A stretch of DNA of 64,000 nucleotides, from the NCBI GenBank assembly GCA_004835665.1, contig RBKR01000019.1:868001-932000 (forward strand), read 5' to 3'. Made by a program: the position numbers and the translations under genes. Shown here piece by piece: positions 10,096 to 22,498 of this stretch (positions are counted from its first letter, which is position 1; each line of letters starts with the position of its first letter). The stretch is from Phoma sp. XZ068. Lineage: Eukaryota; Ascomycota; Dothideomycetes; Pleosporales; Didymellaceae. The notes below the pieces were generated by a model. It was not told the origin of the DNA. It was given only the letters and a program-made list of their open reading frames with translations, and did not search any database.

Positions 10096-12629
10096 AAGCC
10101 TCCCGTCTTGACTTCTCTACTGACACTCCGTGTCAGCGAGGAAGGTGAGGCGGGAGTTGGGCGTCTGAGAGGGAGCGAAGCAATCTGCAGAACAACCAAC
10201 CGACATCACGACTAGACCGAAGAGGAGCTGTAATGAGCGACGAGCATGCTGGAGTTTACTTTTGTACGATACGGAGATGCGCCGTGGATACCCGATGAGG
10301 AGTGGATGCATTCTTGATCACGAGTGGCGCATAGATACCCCAGCTTTTTCCAATGAACCAACGTTAATCCTAAACACATGTGTCCTTCATTATTGTGATT
10401 TCTCTCTGTTTTGTACCGCAGTTTCCTCTAACGGCGTCTCTGTTGTTCATCTCACTAATTGTCTTGGTTACTTTTTACTAACGAGGGTCTATAGGATACT
10501 CACTGGCTCGTAGATAGATTTGTTTGCGATGAGTACGCTTTCATTTTAACCTACGTCAGTCTTTGCTACAGGCCACTTGAACATGGATCATCTATTCATG
10601 ACATCCGGACCACGCCATGCTACCACTCGGGGATAACTCCCAAACTTTGAGCAGTCTGCTCTATTCACACCCTGGTTGAGCTCCAGAGATGATCTGCTCC
10701 TAGCCGAACTCTTCCGCTCACACTGACCACCGCCAAGTTTACCAGTGAAGACATATATTCTTCCCGCTCAATATATCACCGAGTATGCCGGATCTACACG
10801 GATCGACAAGAGAAGAACTCCACAGGAGGCTGCAAACGCCCTCAATGGCTAAGAAATGTGGCGGTGCCTCAAGGTAACACCCTTGTATGGATTTGTTCAA
10901 GATTCCCCGAGCATGGCATTGCAATGAGCCGTTGAGCATCAAGTTGAGAGCCTGGCACTGGCAAAACTTTGGCTAGAATACTGGGTGTGTTCTACACAAG
11001 AAGTGACGTATCCAAGGTTACATTGTTTCCAATGGGGAGATGGCGGAACAAAGTGTAATGCGAGAGTAATCCAAACGTCAAGGCATCTCCCACTAAACGA
11101 GTCAGTAACCGTGTCAGAATGTACTGGAAAGATCTTTGATACAGGTGAACTTGCCCTGTAGGTACATTCTCTGTTTCGATGGCGCACAACACTCGAAGAC
11201 TCTGCTATCTACTTCCCCTCTGGGTCCCCTCTGTCGCCAACGACAGCACTCCAATACGAATATGCCTTGTTGACTCGGCCTATGAGGCCGCAGCACAAAG
11301 ATTTGAATATCAGAGTCCTGCGATTCCTGCATGTATCATTCAAGGGTAGAGGTCATCCACGAGCCGTTCGGGTAGGCTTAATAAGGCGCCAAACAAGCCA
11401 CTACTGAAAGTGAGTGTTGGCAGTAACACCAGTAACATATAGGAAGTGCCCTCATATACAAGATTTGGACGGCAGCAGTTTTGCCAATCCAGTGTCCGTC
11501 CCAGAGCTCACACATTATACGGTCCAGAACAACCTGGGGGTCAGACGCAATCACAGCAGCCCTGAGACATAGACCTCACCGACTGCACAACCCAAACCTG
11601 TTCATAACGCACAGGACAACATGCTGTCACCTTGAATATTCTTCCATGCAGAAAATCAGTTCAAGAGCCTACCGACATACGCTGGTTGTTGAGGATAAGC
11701 TCGAGACGAAAAGGTATGCTTTGGACAACGAAGGGTCCTGCACGACTTGAGTTTTTGCGAAACATGTTGGGTTACAACTGTGGAAGTGCATTCGAGCAGT
11801 GACAAGGTGAAAAGGAACAAGTAATGCAATACTAGGGAGTTGCACTAAATCTCAATCACCTCCATATGATGTTTGTTGTATTCCAGACGTCGTGACTCCT
11901 GCGCGCAGGGGTGTTGTTTGGTACTGGGTAGCGCATGACCGCACCGCTTGGACGCATCACGAGGTCGCGCGTTTTCCCCGCCCCCTTGTGCCTGAACAAT
12001 AACCACTCCGGAACTTCCCTTCATCGAAGATATCAAGTTTAGTTTACGCTAACCAAAAATGCTTTAGTTACGCAACTATCCTATCCAAACTGTTTATAGT
12101 GGCTGCTTGTATCTTCTGAATCCCAAAAGGCGAGAAGCCATGAACCGTCAAAGAAGATGACTTTGAATACGTCCGAATCACAGATACCGAGCTGCTCTTT
12201 CGGTGCCTGATTCACGCGGCGGAAAATGGTTCGCGACCTCATCGACCAAATGTCGGGCCTATTAGATTGCGATCGCCTTCACGCACATGCGCTACCACTC
12301 GCTGTTGATTCGTTCACGACCACGGAGACGCTAACTCGCAACGACTATCTAAATGTCTCGGTTCTTAAATGTAGGCATTGCGCCGCAACATAATCCTGCA
12401 GCAATATATTCAACGAGTACGATGTCACCAGGCGTGCATCTACCTTCCTCTACAATTCGCCGATCTTAGAACGGCCCCAGTTGGAAAGCGCAGCGGCCGC
12501 CGGCATTTGGAGTCGCTTCTCGGCGCAGTCGCGATACGTGAAAGCGTGTAGAATCATAAACGGTTATATAAGGCTGCCTTGACAGGCAACAATTGAAGAC
12601 GCTTCAGACATCATAGTCCCAAAGTCAAT
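10096..12629. other. 2.5 kb gene-poor spacer
   Basis: A 7-bp hairpin (CTGACAC, loop TCC, GTGTCAG) at 10120-10136 lies in the expected 3' UTR of the small protein gene. A TATATAAG at 12565-12572 lies about 60 bp before the next start. Between them I see only short, non-conserved open frames. Confidence 0.5.
10120..10136. repeat. Perfect 7-bp hairpin in a 3' UTR
   Basis: CTGACAC and GTGTCAG flank a TCC loop 25 nt after the stop codon of the small protein gene. It could be an RNA stem; role unknown. Confidence 0.45.
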
Positions 12630-14103
12630 ATGCCTTCGATGCTCAACAATCTTATCTTGCTGCTTCCGGTTCTCCAGCTCACCGGGGCTCAAACAGCAGG
12701 GACCTTCAATACCATTACCTTCAACGTCGCCGGACTACCGGAGATCATCAATGGTAACGATGTTCCTGGAGACAAGACGGCAAACACGGCACGCATTGGT
12801 CAACTCCTCACACAGTACGACATAGACCTCATCCATGTGCAGGAGGACTTCAACTACCATGCAACACTCTATGCCAACGACAAGCACCCGTATAGGACTC
12901 CCACAAGTGGAGGTGTTCCTATCGGCAGTGGACTAAACTCATTGAGTAACTACCCATACACCGACTTTGAGAGAGTTAAGTGGGCCCAATGCAGTACTTT
13001 TGAGTAAGTCCATCATTGGTTCGCGTTACTGCCACGAGGTTTTCGCAGTGTCAAGCGCAGACTTCGACCTAATAGACCGTCACTGACATGCACTGCAGCA
13101 GCGCGGATTGTCTTACGCCTAAGGGCTTCACCTTCATGCGAGTCAAGTTTGCTGAAGGTGTGTGGGTAGACGCATACAACCTACACGCTGACGCCGGGTA
13201 AGCTTCAAGTACCATCATAACGGTCCTACCAACGCTAACATCAATAATAGCACCACAGCAGCAGACCTCTCAGCCAGAGCTTCCAACCTGCGCCAGGTCT
13301 CTGATCACATCAAGGCCAACTCCGTAGGAAACCCTGTAGTTGTCTTTGGAGACTCAAACACACGCTACACTCGCTCTGGCGATATCCCAGGCGTCTTCAG
13401 CAGTGAGAATGGCATGAAGGACGTTTGGGTCGAACTCGTCAAGAAGGGTGTCGCCCCCGCAGGTGGCAGTCCCGCTTCTGTCTGCGACAACCCCTCGCCT
13501 AACACTACCTGCGAGACCGTTGACAAAGTCTGGTACCGTGGATCATCTGCTGTCACTCTCCAGGCCACCACTTTCGACTACGCAGGCGACATGTTCTTGC
13601 AGGCCGATGGCAACATCCTTAGCGACCACAACCCTGTTCTCGTCGACTTCACTTGGACGCTCAACAGCCAATTCCGAATTGGTGACGCGTACGGAGGCGA
13701 GTTCGGAGCCTGGTTCAACGATCTAGATACCGTCTCCAAGGTCAGCGGCGCCAAGGTAGCAACAGTTACACTCCGTGGAGGAAACCGCCTCGATGGTGTT
13801 GCCCTGACTCTGAGCTCTGGACAGACCCTCACCCACGGTGGCACCGGCGGCACAGCTTCCACCCTGACACTGAATGCTGGCGAGACGCTTACAGCTGCGA
13901 CTCTGTGCCAGGGACAAAGGGACAACAAGACGAGGATCTTCTACGCTCAGCTCCGCACAAGTGCAGGCAGGAGCGTAAGCGCGGGAACCAAGACGAGCAC
14001 CTGTGTTGACCAGACTGCCGCAAGTGGATATAACTTTGTGGGTTTCTTGGGTCGATCTGGAGATGAGGTGGATAAGCTTGGCTTCGTGAGCGTCAAGGCT
14101 TGA
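12630..14103 (+). CDS. Secreted endonuclease/exonuclease/phosphatase-fold protein with jacalin-like lectin domain
   Basis: Three exons (introns 13004-13098 and 13198-13250) encode 441 residues. A signal peptide (MPSMLNNLILLLPVLQLTGA) targets secretion. Residues about 25-295 form a DNase I-like EEP domain: TFNVAGLP, DLIHVQEDF (metal-binding Glu), VVVFGDSNTR and LSDHNPVLVDF (catalytic Asp-His). From about 298 a jacalin-like beta-prism domain follows (GDAYGGEFGAWFND, then TVTLRGGNRLDGVALTLSSG). The family covers DNases, phosphodiesterases and sphingomyelinase-like enzymes, so the substrate is open; the lectin part suggests binding to glycans on a host, competitor or its own wall. TATATAAG lies 60 bp upstream. 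Confidence 0.88.
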
Positions 14104-14660
14104 TTGCGGTTTATTACGAGGGTTATCCTAATTGGCAATGTTTAATTTATTAAAACCACCGAAACGTTATGTCGACGACGTTTTATTGACACACCACATA
14201 ACTTCATTACTTTATGCTGTTGCAGTATTCTATGCTGTGGAAGAAATTCTGCACGTAGCATCATCTGCGCATGTTGCAGGATCCATTTGGCACATCAGAT
14301 CATCCCTTCACCTCATCGCCCTGCGAGAAACACGTCGTGGCACGCCCACACAGTAGTCTCCAACAATCACAACGGCCTCATTCTGGACACAGACGTGGAT
14401 GAAATTGCCGCAAGGTCAAGCCAACTGCGTCGAAACAAGTCGGCAATTCGACTCACCTGGTGGAGGAGACCCAGCCGCCATACCAACCAACTCATTAGCA
14501 CCTTCTTGAAACAAGTCATCTTCAACACCCACTATCCGAGGAGTATCTGAATTCATAAAACAACACTGAACAACTCCAAAAGGTAAACGATATCAATTAC
14601 ACATGGGTATCTTCAATTTTCAAACAAAGCCATCACCTCATCCCCCAACACACCACTCAT
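14104..14660. other. Spacer between convergent genes
   Basis: It holds the 3' regions of the EEP-lectin gene and of the YeeE/YedE gene, which face each other. Nothing else was recognised. Confidence 0.5.
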
Positions 14661-15727
14661 TCACACTCCACCAATCCTTCCCCCAGCCCAAAACCCACCC
14701 ATCCACAAAGCGCCCCAAACAGGCTGCGCAAAAGCCCTCAGCACCGCCGGACCCGGACACGTCCCCGTCATCCCCCACCCGACGCCAAACGCCGCCGCGC
14801 CCGCCACAAACCTGACATCTACATCCTTGATGGTCTTGGTAGGGAGTTCGAATTTGCTCGCGAAGGAGGGGGGCTCGGCGAAGCCTTTCCATTGGATGGT
14901 GAGGAGGTTGGGGAGCACGCCGAAGAGCATTACGAGGGCGAGGGAGGGGTCCCAGGCGTGGAGGACGGGGAAGGAGAGGAAGGAGGCGACCTTTGCGGGG
15001 TGTGCCATGCCGGAGATGTGGAGGCCGAGGGCGAAGAGGAGACCGCTGAAGAAGTGTGTTGCTGTGCGTGCTGGGTCTTGGGGTTCTGTGGAGGGTTTGC
15101 CGGTGGCTGTGTTCGAGGATGTTATTCTGGCGACCAAGTGAGGTATTGTTCGGGCGGCTAGGATTGCACTGCTGGCGAGAAGCGCGAGTGAGATGGTTGT
15201 CGTTTGCGATGGGAAGACGGGCGTATAGCACGGTATGTCGCCGGGACAGGCGTCGGTATAGAGACTAGGGTGGACCACGTGGTGTGTGACCATAGCCACG
15301 GTGAAGAAAGTCGCAGTAGCTACGGCAGAACGTCCGCTGAGCCGTGAGAGACCACAGAGCATATGTCCAGATGTGCAGCCATTCGATGCCTAAGCTTGGT
15401 CAGTTCCCTATTGTTGCTTGACCTTAAACATTTACGCACCTTGGTACCCCAGCCTACCAGAGCGGCAACACTTGTGGTGAACAAGATAGTCTGCAAAGTG
15501 ATCGGCATGGAAGGATACCTAGTAACCGCTTCCGGGACCAGAGAGCTGAGCAGCGGATAGCTCGCCGCCATGCCTGTGAAGAAGGCCAGTAACTTCCCAG
15601 TCGGCGCAGCCACCAGCTGCCTCAGAAATCCCGAGAGGCCCAAGATACTCCCATTCTGATAAAGGAGGTTGCTGGTCGCTTGATGCAGCAACACAGCGCC
15701 AATTGAGGTCTCGATAGGAGTAAACAT
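14661..15727 (-). CDS. YeeE/YedE family sulfur-compound transporter
   Basis: Multi-pass membrane protein of 338 residues, related to bacterial YeeE/YedE (TsuA) thiosulfate importers. Exon 1 runs 15727-15440; an intron of 50 nt (15439-15390, donor gtgcgt) is followed by exon 2. Splicing creates WGTKASNGCTSGHMLCGLSR, matching the first cysteine signature GCTSGHxxCGLSR. A second repeat half ends in GWGMTGTCPGPAV with the other conserved cysteine. Several hydrophobic helices are visible in each half (for example GLLFALGLHISGMA). Translation starts at ATG 15727 (MFTPIETSIGAVLLHQATS); the longer frame would need a TTG start. Probably imports thiosulfate or related sulfur, by family. Confidence 0.9.
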
Positions 15728-17164
15728 CCGGGCTACCTCCAAGCTTTGACACCTTTACTTGACATCTGATCGTCGAAAATCGAAACAAAGGAGCACAAAG
15801 GCGTGATGACAGGTGAAAGAAACCAACACAAAAGGGTCAGGTAGTGCCCCAGACTTAACAGACAACGGCTCTGCACGCTTCGTCGTCAATATGCGAACGG
15901 GCCTACTATATCCACGCATCTCCTACTACGGTACTTGCATTGCCGGGCAATTGGCAAGCTGCCCTCGCCAATCGCAGTGTCCATTTGATTTTTAGTCGGC
16001 GAACTGGGACAGGAAGTGCAGGTTGATCCGAATCACCAGCTACGCGTAGAGTATAGGCGGTTTAGTAGTGTCCATCCACGGCCCCTTTCAGCCTAGCGGG
16101 CACCATGCACGTCGCTCGCGCGTGGTGGCGTCTTCTAGTGGGACTTCGCCGACGCTGGGCTGCTATCGAGGGCATCGTACGCGAGCCGGACAAGGCTGAG
16201 GACTGGCGTTGCTGTGCCCGTTTATACGATGCGTTTCATCTGCGGAAACTGCATGATGTGGGTCTTGAGACGGCGACGCGTGCGTTACGATGCGTGGACA
16301 TCGCCGACTGTGCGAGGACGCCGACGTTGGTGATCATAAATCAGAGCATTTGCACTACGCATTGGCAATAATTGTGGGTGGTCGCGGGCACGTGGAATGG
16401 GCTCCGGAGATTATGTGTCGGTCGTGGTCTGGAAGATCTGAAGTTTGGTTCAGGGCAGAAGGAAATATCAATCGGCGGAGCGGCGACCGACAACCATCAC
16501 CACCATTTCAATTCCAAGATATCTGCAATTTGGCTATAAACTCTAGTTCGACATCTCATCTCCCCAAAGCTAATGTTGCTGCTGGGAGACTCCTGGATAT
16601 CTTCATCCTTCGTAATCTCGGATGCTTCGGTTCCACTTGTTCACCTCGCCGACTAACCAGGACACTTCTCGGCGGACGAAGGATCTGACGGTTTCTAATG
16701 CAAGTAGATGCAGAGGCATTTGTATACATGCTCCGCAGATCTGTCAGTCCCTTCTCGCTTGACACCGGAGAAAAGCAAACGTTGTGCAACGGCTGCTCTC
16801 TCGCGTGGCAGCCCGGTGCCGTTACACAGACTTTACATCGGCGAGCTTATGCATGAAGATCGAACCATGTTCCTATTCAAAGTGCCTCCTTGCATATGCG
16901 TGGTGATAGATCACACCTCACTGGCACTGAAAAGCGCAGCTTATGCGACATGAACGCCATGCTATTTGATCTGTCGTCCGTGATACTCGTACACCAAAAA
17001 AAGTGCTGTGGATATCCCTCTGTACATGCATGTACCAATTTCCCCAACGCCGTAACCCTGCCCCATGCTGTGGTTGCTGATTGCATCCCACTTAACCGAA
17101 ATGGACTCCGCACTACCTCACATGCTTCCGACATCAGACTGCACCCCGTTTCAAGGCAGGACAT
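15728..17164. other. 1.4 kb spacer upstream of the sulfur transporter
   Basis: It holds the promoter of the transporter and the 3' flank of MOB1. The short open frames here show no family resemblance. Confidence 0.45.
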
Positions 17165-18506
17165 CTAGTCACTCCTCAACATGCTCTCCACAAGATCACC
17201 CAGTGGCCCCCAAAAGTCCTTGCTCCCGTTCGCCAAACCATGTTCATCAATGAACAGCACATAGTGCTTGAAGCTCGTGTTGAGGTGGGGCTCCAGACCG
17301 AGCTCGATGATGACAGGGTAATGGTGGCAGTAGATATGCGCATAGACGCGGTACAGGCGCTTGAACATGTTGCGGATGAGGGATGGGAATGTTTTCGGGA
17401 ACGGTACGCCGATACGACTTGGAAACATCTGCTCGTTGTCGACATTAGACTGCACCCACGCCATCAGGTGTTCGATGTACTCGGGCGCAGCCATCTTTGT
17501 GGGTCGCTTGTAGTTTTCACTGTCTTGCCAGAGGTACTCGAATCTGAAGTGTGTCAGAGGCTGGTCACGGAGAAAGCTAGTCTGACTTACTCGTCTGTCG
17601 CCTTCATCTCAGGACAGCTCTGAGGCGAGCAGAACTCAGTGATGGACCCATAGAGCAGGTTGATCTGGTTGTAGAAGTCGACGACTGTCATACATGTCAG
17701 CTCGGTCTCGGATGTTTGCAGCTATGTTTCCCACTGTTGACAGCCAGCCATTCGTCCTTGTCCTCGCCTTCTGGCAGCTTGACAGCCTTCCTCAGACTTC
17801 CACTGCCGAGTGTCGCCTCGGCATACTGCTTCAGCTGCCAGCTGCTTGTGCCTCGATTCGACTTTTGTGGCTTGAACGGTGCACGAGTGCGCGGGTTACT
17901 AAAGAGAGAAGAAAGTAAGTCAGGGTTCGCGAAATAACCATGGTTGCGTGGTGGGTCGGGTAGGGGCCTTGGTGCAGGGTTCACGTTGTTGCGGCTGTTT
18001 GGAGCAAAATACTGCTGCCCAGAGCCCATAGCTGTGTTGATTGTAGTTTTGTTCGGGGTGTTCGCGCTGCTGCCACCGGGGACGAGGCTATATGCGTAAT
18101 CGGCGGGCGGGCGCTTGGGGCTGTCCTGGCGGGCGGGCTGTTTGGCGGGCAGTGTTGGCGGCCGTCGACCTCTGGCATCAAGACTGTCTTCAGCCAGTGC
18201 CTTCGTAAGCGCATTGCCAGACTGCGGCAGCCGTAGCGCCTCTCCTAGCTTCTGCAGCGGGCTCTTGTACGTCTCCTTCGGCCTCGCAAGACCTGTGGGC
18301 AAGGTCTTCTCGTCGCAAGGTGCTCGGTCCTGTATCCATACTCCGCCGGCTATGCCTCGTTCCTGGTAGTCGAGAAGGTCCATCCGGAGGTTCATGCAGC
18401 TCTGGCTCTGGACAAAGGTGGATATGGGGGAGACGGGCTTGGGTTTCGCGGGGAACTGAACGCTGGAAGGGGAAGAGACGAACATTGTGGTTATGAAGCC
18501 TGACAT
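17165..18506 (-). CDS. mob1: MOB1 kinase activator
   Basis: Co-activator of NDR/LATS (Dbf2/Sid2-type) kinases in mitotic exit and septation. The best model has exons 18506-18484, 17898-17735, 17684-17591 and 17543-17165, giving 219 residues, the usual family length. It starts MSGFITTINPRTRAPFKPQ and runs through GTSSWQLKQYAEATLGSGSL, LPEGEDKDEWLAVN, VDFYNQINLLYG and CSPQSCPEMKATDEFEYLWQ to LGPLGDLV-like FWGPLGDLVESML. The zinc ligands include the two cysteines of CSPQSC and the histidines of YAHIYCHHYP. Intron 1 (18483-17899, 585 nt) is ten times longer than its neighbours and fully open in the same frame, so an unspliced message would encode a 195-residue insertion after residue 7. The donor gttcgt is non-consensus. 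Introns 2 and 3 are 17734-17685 and 17590-17544. Confidence 0.88.
17899..18483 (-). other. Long in-frame-open intron 1 of MOB1
   Basis: 585 nt (195 codons) without a stop, in phase with both flanking exons. The 3' end is a good acceptor (cttactttcttctctctttag). The potential peptide is rich in proline, serine and arginine (for example PRPLPDPPRNHGYFANPD). Confidence 0.6.
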
Positions 18507-19037
18507 GGCGCGCGCGCTTGTATCGTGAGGTATATAGGTTGGTGGTGTCGTGTGCGTCTGTCATCGCATTCCAGTGGTTAGCCAGGAGACAACGAGGGGT
18601 AGAACAGCAAGAATGCAGGCACATACAATTCGCGATTAGTGTAGGTCCTGGGTGTATAAGGAGCGGACGTTATGGTATTAGAAGAAGTCGAGTGCAAACG
18701 AAGGGACGAAGAGAAGTTGTGGTGTTGTGTATCGGGCACCGTGGGTCTGGACTGCGTGGGGGGACTGTTTTGGTGTTTGGACCCTAATCCGATCTCCATC
18801 GCGACTGCCCAGACACTCGGGCCAATGACGCAAGCACGTGGAGCTCACTTGCGACCAAAACACACCCCCACTGCGATACATCAAGGTCGCACAATAGGAC
18901 ACAAGTGCAAGAAATGATAAGAAATAACAAGCTGGCGCCTTTTTGAAAGTTTACTCTAGGACCTAGGGATATATAAGGTGCTGTCCATTAAAGCTCTTGC
19001 TGCTCCACCAAACCAAACTACGCCTTGATAAGCTCGA
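18507..19037. other. Spacer upstream of MOB1
   Basis: It holds the promoter of MOB1 and the 3' end of the glycosidase gene. Nothing else was recognised. Confidence 0.5.
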
Positions 19038-22000
19038 TTACTTGAAGTACTCGTCCTGTTCAAAGTAGTCCTGGCGCTCCTTGTGTCCGTTGGACTTCGC
19101 TTTGGAGCCGACTCTTCCTCTCTTTCGCTCATCAGTACCGTCTAACGATGTCTCGAACTCGTCCGGCTCGTAGTCCGCCCTGCCAGTCTTGACACGCTCA
19201 AGCTGACCGCTGACGTAGTGGTTGAACCTGTCTTGGATCTCCTGCTTGGCCTTGATGGCGTCTTCATCGAGGTAGCCGACAGAGTTCTTCCGCCTGACTG
19301 GGCTGATCGGGTCCTCATCGTCGCCGTTGATGCTAGTCTCGTAGTCGCTACGGAACCCAATACTTCGCGTTGTTGACGATCTGCGGAGGGTGGAGGGTTT
19401 CCTTGGTCGAGGGCCCGAGCTAAGGACATCATCGAAGTAGTGGGCAGCAGCAGCAGTAGGAGTGCGTGGCGTTTGTGGAAGTCGGCATGTCATACTATAT
19501 GTTATTAGTCCAAGCCAGTCTTCAGTGTCGATACAAACTTACCCAGTGTCGTGGATCATCTTTGCGATCAAGCCGGTCCAGCCGCACTGATGACTTGCTC
19601 CCAAGCCACGTCCAGAGTCGCCATCAAAGAACTCGTGGAACCACATGTAATCCTTCCAGTTCGGATCGAAGTCCAGCATCTGGTTGCCAGCGTTGATGGC
19701 CCTTCTACCGTCATCGTTACGGGCGAACAGATGTTGAAGACGATGCTGGATCTCTTCGGCAACGTGGCCGAGATGCATGTAGTCACCGGAGCCCACAGGG
19801 CACTCGACCTTCAGATTGTTGCCATAGTACAAGTGGAATCGCTGGCAAGACTCAATGAGTAGGAAGTTGACTGCCAGCCAAATAGGACCACGCCAATTAC
19901 TGTTGCCACCAAAGAGGCCGCTGTCAGAGTCTCCAGGGAGATAACTAACTTGGTAGCGTTGGCCGTTGACATCCATGGAGTATGGGTGATCCTTGTGGTA
20001 CTTTGACAATGATCGAATACCGTGATCGGCAAAGAACTCATCTTCATCCAGCATGCGCTGCATGATGCGCTTGAGACGATCCTCGCTGACCAGGGACAAC
20101 AGCATGCGGTCACCTTGACCACGCTTCTTCATCGATGCAATGTTGCGCTGAGCTGTTTCCGGGCGGTTGTGGATGAACCACTCGACTCGTTTCTTGAAGT
20201 TGGGTAGTCTGTTGATAACTTCCGGTTCCAGAGTCAGTGTGGCGTAAAGCGGGATAAGACCGACCAGGGAGCGAACAGGCATCTGTTGGCTCCAGGGACC
20301 GCCCCAGGAGATCGCGTCGTAGTAAAATCCGTCCTCTTCGTTCCACAGTGGCTTCGATTCGCCGCCGGTACGATACTGCATGGCATCGCTGATCATGATG
20401 AAGTGCTCGAAGAACTTTGATGCCATGTCTTCGTAGATGCGTCGACGCTTGGCCAGTTCCAAACAGATGTTCAGCATGTTCAAGCAGTAGAAACCCATCC
20501 AGCCTGTGCTGTCGGCCTGCTCCAGAACACCACCTGTGGGTAAAGGATCGGATCGGTTGAAGATACCAATGTTGTCGAGTCCCAGGAAACCACCCTCAAA
20601 AATGTTCTTTCCGTCAGCATCTTTGCGGTTGACCCACCATGTGAAGTTCAACAACAGTTTCTGGAATACACGCTCGAGACAGTCGAAGTCCTCGCGTCCA
20701 AACATCTTGCGTTCAATCTTGAAAACGCGGAAAAGCGCCCAGGCGTGAACTGGAGGGTTGACATCGCCGAAATTCCATTCGTAAGCTGGTAGCTGGCCGT
20801 TGGGATGCATGGACCATTCACGAGTGAACAGATCCAGCTGCTTTTTCGCAAAGTCGGGGTCGATCATTGCAAGTGGAATGCAGTGGAAGGCACTGTCCCA
20901 AGCAGCGAAGAAGGGATATTCCCATGAGTCCGGCATGGACAGAATGTCGTCCAAATACATGTGCTTCCATTCCTTATTTCGAATCGCTTTCCGGTCCGGC
21001 GGTGGGGGAGGCATATTCGGGTCACCGTTCGCCCACTGGTCCCAGACAAAGTGGTAGTACTGTTTACACCACATCATACCAGAGAATGCCTGGCGCTGGA
21101 TGTTGCGCAGATCATCAGCCATGGGCAAGGGGCTAATGCGGTAGTAGAATTCGTCCGCCTCGGCGCGTCGCTGCTCCATGATATCATCAAAGAGCTCCTC
21201 GTCGAGGAAGCCCTCATTCCTCGTTGACAGCCTGAAACGTACGACGGCGCACTCGCCAGACGGAACGCCCTCGTCTTCGTCGAAAGCATACCAGGCTGCG
21301 CATTTGGTACCAAAATTGTCAGGGTTGACAGACTCGGTCTTGTCGTTGACAATACGCTCGTGGATGCCGTCCTTGACGTATTTAGTCTTATTCTCGACTT
21401 TCCACAGCTTCTTGTAGTTCGTATCGTTATCGGTAAAGAGCAGTTCAGGTTGTACGTCGTCCCCGCTTGATCCAACACCGGGTGACGGCGAGAGCTGGAA
21501 GAACCGGTCTCCAAGCTTGTAGTGTGTCGATTGAGCTGTGGTCGGGCCGACCTTGCGAATCGACGGCTTCTTCTTCTCATCCTCGTGCCCCCAAGCCCAG
21601 GTGTTCCTGAAGAACATGTGGGGTACAATGTGCAGAGGCGCGGGATCTGGCCCGCGGTTGTATGCCGTGACTCGGAAAAGCAGTTCATCTGGGTTATCTG
21701 CCTCTTTCGCGGTCTCGATGAAGATATCGAAGTACCGGTCATCATCGAAGATGCCAGTATCTGTAATGTTGTACTCGTTCTCAAGCCTGTTGCGCTTCGC
21801 GTTCTCTTTGATGAGATCTTCGTATGGGAATTTGCGCTGGGGCAGCTTGTAAAGGAACTTCATGTACGAGTGCTATAACTATGTTAGTGGTGCGGTGTAA
21901 CGGAAAAGAGTTGCGTACAGTTGGTGTGTTGTCCAAGTGGAAATGTGCTTCCTTCAGCGACTCGCCGTGGTTGCCCTGGGGGTTCGAGAGACCGAACAGA

Positions 22001-22498
22001 CGCTCCTTGAGAAAATCACTGCAAACGTCAGTCACATAAGTAGTAGCGACTGTCGGTATTAACGTACTCCTCTCCGTTCCAGAAAGCAAAGGTGACATTC
22101 TGGAAGCCGTGCGTATCAGAGACACCAGCAATACCGTCTTCACCCCAGCGGAACGCGCGCGATCGTGCCATATCGTGCGTGAAGTCTGGAATTGGTCAGA
22201 ACGAGCAACTCGTAACAAGATCTGGATTACATACGGCTCCATGCGTCTCCGTCATGGCTGTGGTGAATTGTTAGTATATCAGGACGTCGTCAGCATTCGG
22301 AGTGCTTACGAGTAATCTTCGCGGACTGTGAAATATTAGCAGACATCAACAAGAGCATCGTAGTTCAGACTGACCTGTAGCCCACTGCCTTTCGGCAACA
22401 TAGGGTCCCCATCGCTTCCAGTAAGCGGTGCGCTCGCGGTCTTCCTTGAGACGCTTCTCCTCCTCGCAGAGATACTCCTGATTCTCAATGAGGACCAT
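19038..22498 (-). CDS. GH63-like glycoside hydrolase (MGH1-type)
   Basis: Large cytosolic-looking (alpha/alpha)6-barrel glycosidase, 1055 residues in seven exons: 22498-22375, 22325-22310, 22257-22235, 22185-22068, 22018-21919, 21872-19543 and 19494-19038. Introns are 46-52 nt. The N-terminal part reads WKRWGPYVAERQWATVREDY, then HFTHDMARSRAFRWGEDGIA and KERLFGLSNPQGNHGE. Catalytic-barrel hallmarks are WEYPFFAAWDSAFH, PNGQLPAYEWNFGD and LFGGNSNWRGPIWLAVN. No signal peptide is visible, which separates it from the ER processing glucosidase I of the same clan. The last 150 residues are polar and probably disordered (RRSSTTRS, RRKNSVGYL), with candidate basophilic phosphosites. The natural substrate is unknown; glucosyl- or mannosyl-glycerate and oligosaccharides are candidates from the family. 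Confidence 0.85.

Noticed and set aside
16105..16371. 88-codon plus-strand frame between the sulfur transporter and MOB1
   Set aside because: No motif, no splice partner and no conserved look; left as spacer.
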